From: Micropterix aruncella
Lineage: Eukaryota; Arthropoda; Insecta; Lepidoptera; Micropterigidae
Assembly (NCBI GenBank): GCA_944548615.1
Contig: OX155967.1
Coordinates: 5,057,281-5,121,280, forward strand
Length of the DNA: 64,000 bases
Direction: 5' to 3'
The stretch's first letter is position 1, and each line of letters begins with the position of its first letter. Made by a program: the position numbers and the translations under genes. A model generated the notes under the pieces. The model saw only the letters and a list, made by a program, of their open reading frames with translations. It was not told the origin of the DNA and made no database searches. Of this stretch, positions 22,314 through 33,778 are shown one piece after another.

Positions 22314-23880
22314 TGTCGCGTTAAGAATAAAAAAATAAATAAAAAAGAAACGACACTTCAAAAAAGGTCAAAATGTCTTTCTTGAATAAAAATAATATAT
22401 CTAGAATAATATCTTTCAGAACAAAATTGTGTTGTAACCAAAATCCATTAATGAAATCACACCTTTAGGCTTAACGACTCGGGACACTGAAAACCTAATT
22501 AAGGAAACAGTTCCTAAGTGCATTTCATAAAATTTTTGCTTTCTAATACGGAAACGCCAGCTGTGCTCATTAGCAAGTCTTATAACGATAGGTTACGGTA
22601 AATTCCAAAACAAACGTGTTGCGACATCCACGCCTGCTTACTACTGTTCATGTGCTTCAGATTTGCATAACGGATCACTGGACCTACAAAACTATCTTTG
22701 TATATATATTGTTTACTTATATTAAAAAACCTTTAAGATTATTCGCTTATTTCTAAGTGGAAGCGTTAGTAAAGTAGGATTAAAATATAAAAGAAGATAT
22801 GTACATTAAAATAGGCTCTTATAATATACCGTAGAATACCATTATTACTATCAATCTCATTAATGTATGTTTTGATTAATAATTAAGCTTCAGAATGTAT
22901 AATTTTAAGAATTATAAATATGTTTTAGAAATAGAAATATAAATTAGAAATATAAGCGACCACTATCGGTCAATATCGAAAACACGGCCAAGCCTCTTAA
23001 TGACTAAGCTCATTAAGCCGGCCAATCGTAGCAATACGAGCCGTTGAATTATATCCCCACTCCTCATTAAACGACTATGAGCCCCACCTCGACCCGCTGG
23101 CTAGGTAGCCGAGGTCCCGGGAGGGGGACGAGTCAGTGGTTAACAACAGCCCGTACGGTCAACATCACCGAGAGTGACTAATATCAACTTTGTGCGCGTC
23201 ATACAATTGTAAACATTCTTTATGTCACCCGGTTATTAGTCTTGTGTAAAATAACCTTAAGTTCGGCTTTATTTAAAAACCGTTAGTAAATAAAATCGAA
23301 ATTGCGCCTCAAAACGCTAGTTTTATTAGCAAATATCACAAAAACATCTACGAAAAGCCATCTGGAGTCCTGCCGCCCGACGAACAAACCTTGACCGATC
23401 CCGCATAATAACCGGCCCGATTCAAGTTGATCTCCGACCTGCAGCGACGACAAGACCCTTCATCGAGAGACCAAGGTGAGCGTTTTTCTATTGAAACTGC
23501 ATCACATGTACCATACGACTGCCACAACAAAGCCAATAAGTTAGATTTATTGGCAAAGAACTTCAGCGAGCAAAATCCACATCAAAACTGGGAACAACTG
23601 TGACCGGATTTACGCCCGGTTCACACCCAACTGCCACAGTTTCGAACCACACGGAAACTGTACGGTGACTGACAGGATCGCCGTCGAAACGAACGAACTA
23701 AAATTTCGTTTCTTCCCGTCGTTGATCTGGCCGATCGCGACGGCAGCCTGTGGACCCTCGACCACAATATTGAGGCATTCCACCAACTAGTCTGCGACAA
23801 CCATCGCAGAACTGCCGCGGTGTGTGTACTTAACCGACCCATCCCGAGACTTAAAGAAGTCCCGACGATTTGCCGGCACA
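22314..23880 (+). repeat. 5' LTR
   Basis: Starts TGTCGCGTTAAGAAT, ends GATTTGCCGGCACA. At 1.57 kb it is long for a BEL/Pao LTR. Possible control elements seen: TATAAAAG at 22786-22793, AATAAA at 23289-23294; both are motif matches only. Small minus-strand open frames in it occur identically in the 3' LTR and are not genes. Confidence 0.95.
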
Positions 23881-23891
23881 TACCATAAAGC

Positions 23892-23909
23892 TGGTCCTTC
23901 GAGCCGGAT
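23892..23909 (+). other. primer-binding site, complementary to tRNA-Tyr 3' end
   Basis: TGGTCCTTCGAGCCGGAT begins 11 bases after the LTR and is the exact complement of the 3' end of the common eukaryotic tRNA-Tyr (acceptor CCTTCGA plus CCA). First-strand synthesis would start here. Confidence 0.8.
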
Positions 23910-23956
23910 TTTGAAAAAGCGAAAAATAGACCGCTTGCAAAATCGCTGAATAAGAT

Positions 23957-24229
23957 ATGTCGACGAAAAATACGCCGTCCAGAAAAAGCCAGCGAATTGC
24001 TGACAAGAAGATGGACGGAGGCGCGGAAGCAGCTCGCGATCGAAGCACAGAATCGGTAGCGACCTCAAAACGACCGTCATCGCGGGCGACATCGACTACC
24101 AGTCGCAGATCATCAAGATCCAGCGCGACTACGGTAGCAAGACGGCAGCTCGAAGCAGAATTACAAGCCGCCGACGAACGGGCACGCCTGAAGGCCGACG
24201 CCGCTGTGACCGCAGCGAAAGCAGAAGCA

Positions 24230-24275
<46 letters not shown>

Positions 24276-27200
24276 TTGAACAAAAAATTAAACTGGAGTT
24301 GCTGGAGGAGAAATTGGCGCTTAAAAAACTGCTCATCGAAGCAGAAGTCCAAGGAGAATTAGACGAAGAATACGACGACGGCAGCAGCGTCTCCGAAAGC
24401 CGGATAGCACCGCACATCAGGATTGCAGCATCGAAAGCGTCCGTTCGCCGCACCACGGCGTGGCTGAACACGCAGTTCGAACCTCATCCAACGCAGCCTA
24501 CCCAGCCGACAGAGGAAGAAGAAAAAATAGAACAGTGTCAGAACGAAAAAATAGTGCCGTGTCAGATCGAAAAAATAATGCCGTGTCAGTACGAAAAAAT
24601 AGTGCCGTTTCAGAACGAAAAAATAGTGCCGTGTCAGAACGAAAATATAACGCCATGTCAAAATGTTAATTTTAGTACTGTGCCCCATCCGTCAATGACA
24701 TATCATGCCCGAGCAAACTTGCTTAAAGACCTCCCGAAGTTCGCAGGTGATAGTCGAGAATGGCCAATCTTCGTGGCGCTCTATGACCAGGGGACATCCG
24801 CGTGCGGCTTTAGCGATGCGGATAACCTCGTCCGACTGCAGCAAAGTTTGCAAGGCGCGGCACGGGAAGCGGTGCGAGCGATGCTGATCGACCCGCGAAA
24901 CGTGCCGGACATCAGACGCGCGCTGGAGCGTCGATTCGGCCGACCAGGTGCCCGAATTACCGAACTCCTGGACGAGGCAGCGAAAACACACACCATATCG
25001 GTAAGTGATCCGTTATGTAAACTTGTGGAGTTTGGTACAGTAGTCTGCAACGTGGTGCATTCTTTGAAAAATATGGGACACGCAGCATATCTGACAAATC
25101 CACATTTATTAAAAGAACTTGTAAATAAATTGCCCCAGCATCTTCGTCTTCAATGGTTCTCAGCAGTAAAAAACGAGCACCCGACATTGTTAGAATTTGC
25201 AAATTGGGTAGAAAATATAGTAGATGCAGCTTCGTTAGAAGAGTCGTTGCCGACCACTCAAAACATAAACAACAATCGAAATCAGAATTTCTCGAAAAAA
25301 CAAACATACGTCACAAACGAAAACAAGCCGCCCACCTGTTTTAAATGTAAAAAAGACAATCATACTACACCTGAGTGTAAATTTTTGCTTGCGCTGACCA
25401 TCAATGAACGATGGAATTTTGTAAAAAAAGAACATTTGTGCATTAGATGCCTTCATAAAAGCCATCAGTTAAAAGACTGTAGGAAAAATAACAAATGCGG
25501 CAAAGAAGGGTGTCAACAACCTCATAATACGGTATTACACTCTCCCAAGCAAAAAACCTCCGAAAATAATAACACGTCATCGTCCGGGAGCCCAACTCCC
25601 TCAAACACGACCATGTCCGGGAGCCCATCTCCTACAAACGAAGCATCGACTTCAAAAACAGTTGCTAATACATGGCACGATACAACTGAAATACTTCTTC
25701 GAGTGGCCAAGGTAGAAATTCGCGGCCCCAATGGGTGTTTCAGTACCCTAGCGTTATGCGATGAGGGTTCCTCTAACACCCTACTCGAAGAAACAGTAGC
25801 CGATAAAATCGGAGCCGATGGCCCTAAAAGTCCATTGCACTTGGTAGGCGCATCTGGCATGACAATTAAAAACGGGTCTACGCGCCGCGTAAATTTGGAA
25901 ATTCGCGCCGCAAATAACAATAAATTTTATCCATTAAAAGATGTAAGAACCGTTAATAAATTAGACCTTCCAATACAAAAATTCAGCGCTAAAGACATGA
26001 TGCAAAGATGGCCGCATTTAAACAAGGTTCCACTTTGCGACGTAAACGGTCGTCCGACATTACTAATCGGTATTGACCACTGGGATCTCTTTGTACCTCG
26101 CACTATTAAGGCAGGTGCGCCAGACGGACCTATAGCGACATCGTCACGGTTAGGGTGGACTCTTGGCGGCGCCTCGGGTAAGGCCGGAGCCACACGCGAC
26201 CACGCGACCCATTTAACTGCGTTAAATGAAGAAGAAAGAGTAGATGAGTTAGTCCGCGAATATTTCAATATCGAAGACCTAGGACCCCATTTACGAAAAC
26301 ATAAACAAGTAACAAACGCCCGCGCTGAACAAATTCTCCAGTCATCTGCCAATCAGGTTAACGAGCGCTGGGAAATCGGTCAGTTATGGAAATCCGACCA
26401 TACCGACTTACCGCCGAGTCGCGACATGGCCGAACGCCGCCTACTTTCGGTAGAAAGGCGACTGGCAAAAAACGATTCTACCGCGCGACAATACTGCGAT
26501 AAAATTACAGAATTTATAACGAAAGGTTACGCCGAGAAATTAACTAAAAACGAATGTCAGCTAGAAAGCTCAAAAATTTGGTATTTGCCACACTTCCAAG
26601 TTGAAAATAAAAATAAACCGGGAAAATTGCGCCTAGTCTTCGACTGCGCGGCGAAATCAAACGGTGTCAGTTTAAATGACCATCTACTGTCAGGACCCGA
26701 CTTATTAAACCCGTTAATGGGAGTTTTATTTAAATTGCGACAGGGAAAAATAGGCTTTACCGCGGACATTCGGGAGATGTTTCTCCAAGTAAAACTAAAA
26801 AATGACGACTCGCAAAGTCAACGTTTATTATGGCGAGACCTAGACACCAACAAAATACCTACTAAGAAAAACACAGAATTACGCCATTTAAAAGCATATC
26901 TAGATGACGAGGGCCTTTTGAGAGTAGGCGGACGCATAAACGCGATCCAAGGCGTGGCACTCCAGGTTAAAAAACCCCCCATCTTAGATGCAAAACACCC
27001 CTTTACGAAACTTTTAATACAACATCAGCATGAGGCAGCTAACCATAAAGGACGAGAATTCGTAGCTAATGAGCTTCGCCAAAGCTACTGGATTCTTCGT
27101 CAACGAGGTGCTATTCGACAAGTCACTTATGACTGTCAAAAATGCAAACTCGACAGAGCCAAACCAGTTCCCCCAAAAATGGCAGATCTTCCCGGCCTGC

Positions 27201-27736
27201 GGTTAGAGCACCACATACGCCCCTTCACTAATATCGGCCTGGACTTCTTTGGACCGATTGAGGTGGCAGTCGGGCGACGTAAGGAGAAAAGGTACGGTGC
27301 TTTGTTCTGCTGCAGGAGCACCCGAGCCGTCCATGTCGAAATCACCAATAGTTTGACAAGTGATTCGACTATGATGGCCATCAAGCGCATGTGTGCAAGA
27401 CGCGGAGTACCTTCGACAATATTCTCCGATAATGGCACCAGTTTTCATGGGGCTAATAATGAACTAAAAACTGCTCTAAAAAACCTCGACTGGGACGACT
27501 TAAAAAACCAAAATTCCATAAAACGAATCGAGTGGAAGTTCAACACCCCAGCCGCCCCTCACATGGGAGGGTTCTATGAACGTCTCATTCAAGCGGTAAA
27601 AAAGGCCTTTTATGCCACATTAAAAGAAAAGCTTCCCCGCGAAGAGACCGTTCTTACATTAATGGCCGAAGCGGAAAACTACGAAGAGGGGCAAGTTAGG
27701 ACTGTGACGATACAATGCCGCGAAAAAAGGTATTAA
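23957..27736 (+). CDS. BEL/Pao Gag-protease-(partial RT)-integrase polyprotein, deleted
   Basis: 1,259 codons. Seen in order: basic Ser/Arg-rich start; 16 alanines at 91-106 encoded almost only by GCC; coiled-coil-like Lys/Glu stretch 107-140; six degenerate octapeptides (QNEKIVPC type) at about 189-236; a DUF1759-like gag region 245-430 (DLPKFAGDSREWPIF); two CCHC knuckles at 461-474 and 495-508 plus a CxxxxC-HxxxxH cluster to 528; retroviral-type aspartic protease with D602 in CDEGSSNT; RT N-terminal part 890-960 (LRLVFDCAAKSNGVSLNDHL); then an abrupt jump near residue 962 (base 26842) straight to integrase N-terminal sequence (LDDEGLLRVGGRI), so the YxDD palm, thumb and RNase H are missing. 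Integrase keeps its HHCC finger and D1096, D1158, E1208. After 1220 a second deletion and a frame change at an A6 run end the protein early. Start is the first ATG after the PBS. Confidence 0.9.
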
Positions 27737-27799
27737 CGACCCGCGTGAAAATAGCTATTATTAACACTCCCGAAAAACGGTGAATAAATAGGTTTATTC

Positions 27800-27812
27800 A
27801 CGGAGGAGGGAA
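27800..27812 (+). other. polypurine tract
   Basis: ACGGAGGAGGGAA lies immediately upstream of the 3' LTR and would prime plus-strand synthesis. Confidence 0.75.
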
Positions 27813-29379
27813 TGTCGCGTTAAGAATAAAAAAATAAATAAAAAAGAAACGACACTTCAAAAAAGGTCAAAATGTCTTTCTTGAATAAAAATAATATATC
27901 TAGAATAATATCTTTCAGAACAAAATTGTGTTGTAACCAAAATCCATTAATGAAATCACACCTTTAGGCTTAACGACTCGGGACACTGAAAACCTAATTA
28001 AGGAAACAGTTCCTAAGTGCATTTCATAAAATTTTTGCTTTCTAATACGGAAACGCCAGCTGTGCTCATTAGCAAGTCTTATAACGATAGGTTACGGTAA
28101 ATTCCAAAACAAACGTGTTGCGACATCCACGCCTGCTTACTACTGTTCATGTGCTTCAGATTTGCATAACGGATCACTGGACCTACAAAACTATCTTTGT
28201 ATATATATTGTTTACTTATATTAAAAAACCTTTAAGATTATTCGCTTATTTCTAAGTGGAAGCGTTAGTAAAGTAGGATTAAAATATAAAAGAAGATATG
28301 TACATTAAAATAGGCTCTTATAATATACCGTAGAATACCATTATTACTATCAATCTCATTAATGTATGTTTTGATTAATAATTAAGCTTCAGAATGTATA
28401 ATTTTAAGAATTATAAATATGTTTTAGAAATAGAAATATAAATTAGAAATATAAGCGACCACTATCGGTCAATATCGAAAACACGGCCAAGCCTCTTAAT
28501 GACTAAGCTCATTAAGCCGGCCAATCGTAGCAATACGAGCCGTTGAATTATATCCCCACTCCTCATTAAACGACTATGAGCCCCACCTCGACCCGCTGGC
28601 TAGGTAGCCGAGGTCCCGGGAGGGGGACGAGTCAGTGGTTAACAACAGCCCGTACGGTCAACATCACCGAGAGTGACTAATATCAACTTTGTGCGCGTCA
28701 TACAATTGTAAACATTCTTTATGTCACCCGGTTATTAGTCTTGTGTAAAATAACCTTAAGTTCGGCTTTATTTAAAAACCGTTAGTAAATAAAATCGAAA
28801 TTGCGCCTCAAAACGCTAGTTTTATTAGCAAATATCACAAAAACATCTACGAAAAGCCATCTGGAGTCCTGCCGCCCGACGAACAAACCTTGACCGATCC
28901 CGCATAATAACCGGCCCGATTCAAGTTGATCTCCGACCTGCAGCGACGACAAGACCCTTCATCGAGAGACCAAGGTGAGCGTTTTTCTATTGAAACTGCA
29001 TCACATGTACCATACGACTGCCACAACAAAGCCAATAAGTTAGATTTATTGGCAAAGAACTTCAGCGAGCAAAATCCACATCAAAACTGGGAACAACTGT
29101 GACCGGATTTACGCCCGGTTCACACCCAACTGCCACAGTTTCGAACCACACGGAAACTGTACGGTGACTGACAGGATCGCCGTCGAAACGAACGAACTAA
29201 AATTTCGTTTCTTCCCGTCGTTGATCTGGCCGATCGCGACGGCAGCCTGTGGACCCTCGACCACAATATTGAGGCATTCCACCAACTAGTCTGCGACAAC
29301 CATCGCAGAACTGCCGCGGTGTGTGTACTTAACCGACCCATCCCGAGACTTAAAGAAGTCCCGACGATTTGCCGGCACA
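27813..29379 (+). repeat. 3' LTR
   Basis: Offset from the 5' LTR by exactly 5,499 bases along its whole length, so no indels distinguish the two. I found no base differences in the lines compared side by side. Confidence 0.95.
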
Positions 29380-29384
29380 TATAA

Positions 29385-29640
29385 TATATTTAGATCGTTA
29401 TATTTATATATTTGTGTATGTATGTATATGCATGTGTGTATGTGTATATGTATTTATATGAGTACCGAAGTCAGTTAGGCTTCTCCACCTAAGTCAAAAA
29501 ATAAGTCGTATGCCCAGATACAGGCTATATTTGGCCTAGTTGGGTATGCGCTGAGCATGGTCATGTGAATGTGGGCCGTTGTTTCTTCGCACCATTACTT
29601 GGTATGACCTTTTTTATGTGTTTTATAATTATGTTTGATA
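29385..29640. other. unassigned, GTAT-rich simple sequence then LINE-like 3' UTR
   Basis: GTATGTATGTATATGCATGT-type repeats at 29415-29455, then GCTTCTCCACCTAAGTC and a TAAATAAATAAATAAAATAA run at 29643. It probably joins the LINE described next. Confidence 0.35.
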
Positions 29641-30610
29641 CAAATAAATAAATAAAATAAAATTGATTTAAATAATTCTTTAACGAACGTCGGTTGGTTG
29701 AGGTTGAAAATGTCGATGGTGGAGAAACGAGAGTCGTACGTGCACATTATCCTATAAGCGATGGAATTTTTCCCGTAGTTGGTATTGGCACGAGAGACCT
29801 CAAAAGTGCGTGAATTACGAATTAATCGCGGCGGAACGAAAAAACGTAAGTTTTCAACAAGGTATGGTATTGTGGATAACTTTGTGTAACAGTACCATAT
29901 CAGCCACAGTGCGTCGGTCTTCTAGAGCTTGAATACCGAAGTGGTCCAGTCTGCTCTCGTACGTAGGAAGACCGAAGCGTCCACGATAATTGATGTGTTT
30001 TAAAAAACGCCTTTGGATACATTCTATCCTGCTTCTGTAGACCGAATATTGCGGATTCCAAATTGAGGACGCAAATTCCACGGTACTGCGAACGTAAGCG
30101 AAATATAACATCTTCAGGACATTTATATTGGAGAAAGGTCTTGAAAGCTCGGCTAACCATACTTTCTATATGCTGATCGAAAAGCAACTTGTGATCAATT
30201 TGTACTCCGAGGTCGCGAATACATTTTACATTAGGGATCACTTCACTATTAATGTGATAACTGAACTGCACCAAGTCTCTCTTACGGCTGAAGCTTATAC
30301 TGTTACATTTAGTAGCATTTAGAGAGAGTTTATTAAGTACACAGTAGTGTGACAGGCGGTCGATATCCTCCTGTAACCGGAGGCAGTCTGCCACGTCAGT
30401 CACCTCAGCATAGATTTTCAGGTCATCCGCGTATAAAATGTGACGACCAGCTGTGAAACAAGAACTAATATCGTAAAGATAGGCGTTGAAGAGCAGAGGA
30501 CCCAAGTGTGAACCCTGCGGTACCCCATTTAAACATACTTTATAAATGAGAGTATACTTTGTTGAAATTAAAAAAAACAAATACGCTTTCTTTAAAATAT
30601 ACATAATTTT
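29640..30610 (-). mobile_element. 5'-truncated LINE (Jockey/R1-like) with RT C-terminal half
   Basis: Minus-strand frame 30604-29900 begins at the RT motif NGVPQGSHLGPLLFNAYLYD, carries the YADD catalytic box (near 30440), LSHYCVLNKLSLNATKCNSI and LGVQIDHKLLFDQHI; a frame change near 30110 leads to LYFAYVRSTVEFASSIWNPQ and IECIQRRFLKHINYRGRF (30110-29854). The continuing minus frame to about 29650 ends RANTNYGKNSIAYRI ... FNLNQPTFVKELF. Fingers domain and endonuclease are missing. Two or more frame breaks. Confidence 0.85.
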
Positions 30611-31045
30611 GTTGATTTCGTAGATAGTCTCCGAAAGATTTGCTCAAGTGTGTACCATCACTTTAAGGTCGTAAAAAGAGCGGTACTCTCGCCTTTTTAA
30701 ATATGCCAATGAATCTTCATCTCATTAATGCAAAGCGACACGTGAGGCGTCCGTATGGAAAATTTGCCGAAATAAATTGGAATTTTATGTAACTCCCACT
30801 TGCATTTGCTTGTCGTTGAAATATGAATAATGGAGGACAATCATGTCTGCGCGGAAATAATACGGCGTAATTATTAGTTGTAAGCTGTAACGATGCCGTT
30901 TCATAAGAAATGTGAGTCTTTTTATAACTTATTAGAGTCGTTTTATGAAATAAATAAGTTAATCTTAGTTATTTCATAAAACGACTTCTTGACCGTCTAT
31001 TCTTCGTCTGACTTTCTTGCCTGTCTATCTGATTTCCTGATTGTA
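30611..31045. other. unassigned with an 18-bp palindrome
   Basis: AGTCGTTTTATGAAATAA (30936-30953) and its exact complement (30969-30986) form a stem with a 15-base loop. No coding content. Confidence 0.5.
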
Positions 31046-31480
31046 TTTAAAATAGGTTAGATGAAACAGCATCATGCAATAAATTAATAGTTTAAAAAAA
31101 CACTAAAAACGCGCTTTTGGGCTATGATACGATATTCACATACACACGGCTATGATATGATATTTCATCATGGAATGCCAGTGCCTATCTTCCGGCTTCA
31201 TCATCAGACCTTGAAACTTAATCGTGGTCAAAGTTCATTCCAAGACTTTTCTAACAAGTCCAAACACAGCTATGTAACGATGTTCCATTATGAAGTTCCA
31301 GTTCATATCTTCCGACTCCATCATCAGATCAGTTCGACAGTACCATATTATTGTATTGTCATCAGAACTACATACAGCTGCCAATTTTCATGACGCTACG
31401 ATCCTTGGAAGATGGTTAAATTAGTTACCTTAGATTCCATTACATAGTTACATACAGGTCGACCTAATAAAAGCGTGTTA
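31046..31480 (+). repeat. repeat E, copy 1
   Basis: About 430 bp nearly identical to 51060-51480, sharing CTAAAAACGCGCTTTTGGGC, TCTTCCGGCTTCATCATCAG, GACGCTACGATCCTTGGAAG and ACAGGTCGACCTAATAAAAG. The 89-99 codon open frames in the copies diverge by indel and are not conserved proteins. The AATAAAAGCGTGTTAAA end resembles a retroposon 3' end. Confidence 0.8.
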
Positions 31481-31954
31481 AAGACACAGTATAACTATCC
31501 GTTAATTACAGTAGGTTGTATATTATACTATAAGTTGTACATATATAATGTAAGACTTGCAATGGGTTGTAGCACAAATGATGATGACGACTCCGGGTTA
31601 TAGCAGTTCATCGTGTCATGCAGATGCAACTCAGTCGATCGCCAATAACTCACATAAGAAACGTAAGTGCGAGAGTGAAAGTCGAAGCTCTCGGCGCATT
31701 CTACTTTGTCAAGTTGTCAGCAAACTTCCACGACTGTGGGAAGGCGTTCTGCTTTGGTCGCACCTCAAGAGGCTCAAGGGCCATCTACGCCCATATAATA
31801 CGAGTAAAAAGCTTTTTAACACCCACTCGTTATGATTGTAACTGAAGTGATTTAATTCTAATTTTATATAATGTAGATGGTTAAAGGCGGCCCCGAATAT
31901 AGACGGAGCAAACCGGGCTACCTGCCCCGGGCGGAAATTTAAGGGGGTACCAAA
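31481..31954. other. unassigned sequence
   Basis: Overlapping plus-strand open frames at 31557-31845 have no recognised content. ACCGGGCTACCTGCCCCGGG near 31906 is a GC patch. Confidence 0.25.
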
Positions 31955-32440
31955 TTCATGAATGAATGAATGAAAATCTCTTTATTGCACAATAAAAATA
32001 AGGTACAATGGCGGACTTATTGCTACACTACAGCAATATCTTCCAGTCAACCAACATGCTTGTGTGAAAAGAAGAGTAGGCAACAAAATTATAGCTTAAA
32101 ATTAAATTTGAAATTATAGCATATAATAAACATAGTGTGTGTATCTAAAGTAACAAGTAAATATATAAATAAATTTTTGAGTTGGACATATGTATGTATG
32201 TATATGTATATACATACATATTTGATATAATAACAAGTAAATGAATAAATAAATAAGTAAATAAATAAACTGCCAAAATAAGGTAAGGAAAGGGAGGGGA
32301 TAACTGAAAGGTTAGAATTTATGATTAATATTTATTGTGAAAGGAAGTGCTTTTTCAATGATTGCTTAAAGGTGAACAGCGAGCTAGCGCCTCGAATAGA
32401 ATTAAATTCATGTGTTTGGAAAAAACTTGTTTCACTAATG
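31955..32440 (-). mobile_element. LINE 3' end, (ATTC)n tail
   Basis: On the minus strand bases 32420-32340 read HEFNSIRGASSLFTFKQSLK then KHFL, a LINE ORF2 C-terminus, followed by a 3' UTR and an ATTCATTCATTC tail at 31970-31955. The UTR block CAATGGCGGACTTATTGCTA is shared with the LINE 3' ends at 55720 and 54700. Repeat C inserted at its upstream side. Confidence 0.7.
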
Positions 32441-33778
32441 GCCCTTTCTGAGTTGGCCACGAAGACCCATTCTGTTCAGGGTTGGTCACACTCACGGGTC
32501 AACACCTATCCGACGGCTTCCACGCATGAAGTGCGAGCCTGGGTAGGACTCTGGCCTTATGGTCAGTTTCCCCTGGGAATCAAACTTCTGGCGCTCCTGG
32601 ACGGTCTGCGCACCGTGCGGCGTAAGCCAATCGACTGTGCACTCTGACTAACATATTGAGGTGTTCGACTACAACGGGCGAGCCCGTCACCAAAGGAAGT
32701 TTTAACGATTAGTCGTTCTATCGACCTGCAGTGAGCGTAGAAGACTTTGGACAAAACAATCCGACGTCTAGCTACGCCACAACCCGTTAGAGACCAACGC
32801 CTTACCGCGAGGAGCCAGTTATGTTAACTGGCGGGCGGCGCTCGCGCCCTAACTACCAATTGTGGCCAGATTTCTCCGGTCTCTCGATTGGTTCTGAGTT
32901 CGAGGTCGCTTGCGCAATCCTCTCCCTTACGAAGCGGTGAAACGGTGTGCACCGAATCTATCGCGGACCAAGGCGTCCTTTGCCCGACTCTGAACCGGGA
33001 TCGGATGGCCAATAGTCATTTCAAGAGCAGTCGCCGTAAGGTAGACAACCACCCCCGCTCTATAGGAAACAATACAGTTCCCAGACTCCCCCGACTGTTA
33101 GTCGGAGAGCACAGTCGATTGGCTTGCGCCGCTCGGTGCGCAGACCGTCCAGGAGCGCCAGAGGTTTGATTCCCAGGGGAGACTGGTTGACCCAGTGTCC
33201 TACCCAGGTTCGCACCCCATGCGTGGAGGCCATCGGATGGGTGTTGACCCGTGAGTGTGACCGACCCTGAACACATGGGTCATCGTGGCTACCTCATCAT
33301 GGGCCCATTAGCTCCCTAAAACTGACTAACAGTCGGGGGTGTCTAGAAGCAGTACTGTTTCCTATAGAGCGGGGGTGGTTGCGGACCTTACGGCGACTGC
33401 TCTTGAAACGACCATCGGCCATCCGATCCTGGGTGAACAGCCGGGCAAAGGACGCTGTGGTCCGCGATAGATTCGGTATACACCGTTTCACCGCTTCGTA
33501 AGGGAGAGGACCGCGCAAGCGACCTCGAACTCGTAAGCAGTCGAGAGACCGGAGTAATCTGGTCACAATTGGAAGTAAGGGCGTGAGTGTCGGCCCGCCA
33601 GGTAACATTCCTGGCTATCTCGCGGTTAAGGCGTTGGCCTCTTACGGGCTTGTGACGTAGCTAGATGGTGGACTGTTTTTGTCCCCAAGTTTTCTACGTT
33701 CATTCCAGAGAGATAGAACGACTAATCGTTAAAACTTCCTGAGGTGACGGGCTCGCCCGATGTAGTCGACAACCCAAG
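32441..33778 (+). mobile_element. repeat C, outer copy, split by an inverted second copy
   Basis: Outer halves are 32441-32653 and 33322-33778, colinear with the single copy at 13360-13927. TTGTTTCACTAATG flanks the whole unit at 32427-32440 and 33779-33792 (14-bp target duplication inside a LINE 3' end). Contains CTTCTGGCGCTCCTGGACGG and GCGACTGCTCTTGAAACGAC. Open frames on both strands overlap and match no known family. Confidence 0.8.
32654..33321 (-). mobile_element. repeat C, inner inverted copy, 668 bp
   Basis: Inserted in opposite orientation into the outer copy; CTGACTAACA occurs at 32644-32653 and 33322-33331 as a 10-bp target duplication. This is the longest copy: on the minus strand it begins TTTAGGGAGCTAATGGGCCC and ends GTAGTCGAACACCTCAATA. 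Arms of the resulting structure can pair over several hundred bases. Confidence 0.8.

Larger units (their letters stand above)
22309..29384 (+). mobile_element. BEL/Pao LTR retrotransposon, internally deleted, with 5-bp target duplication
   Basis: Two 1,567-bp direct LTRs (22314-23880 and 27813-29379), each TG...CA, are flanked by TATAA at 22309-22313 and 29380-29384. A tRNA-Tyr-type primer-binding site, one gag-pol frame and a purine-rich tract lie between them. All segments of the two LTRs that I compared are identical, and the same two small open frames translate identically in both, so insertion is recent. Pol lacks the RT catalytic core, RNase H and the integrase C-terminus, so the copy is non-autonomous. 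The 7.07-kb length would be larger in a complete element. BEL/Pao assignment rests on the DUF1759-like gag, the tandem zinc knuckles and the integrase motif order. Confidence 0.95.

Noticed and set aside
23348..23881. Small minus-strand open frames in the LTR (62 and 86 codons), repeated at 28847-29380
   Set aside because: Identical in both LTRs simply because the LTRs are identical; no recognised domain.
24161..24688. Gly-rich and Phe-rich minus-strand frames over the gag gene
   Set aside because: Shadows of the GCC run and the octapeptide repeats of the real plus-strand frame.
29690..29815. Plus-strand 43-codon open frame resembling an exon
   Set aside because: The opposite strand reads as the C-terminus of the LINE at 29640-30610, which explains it better.
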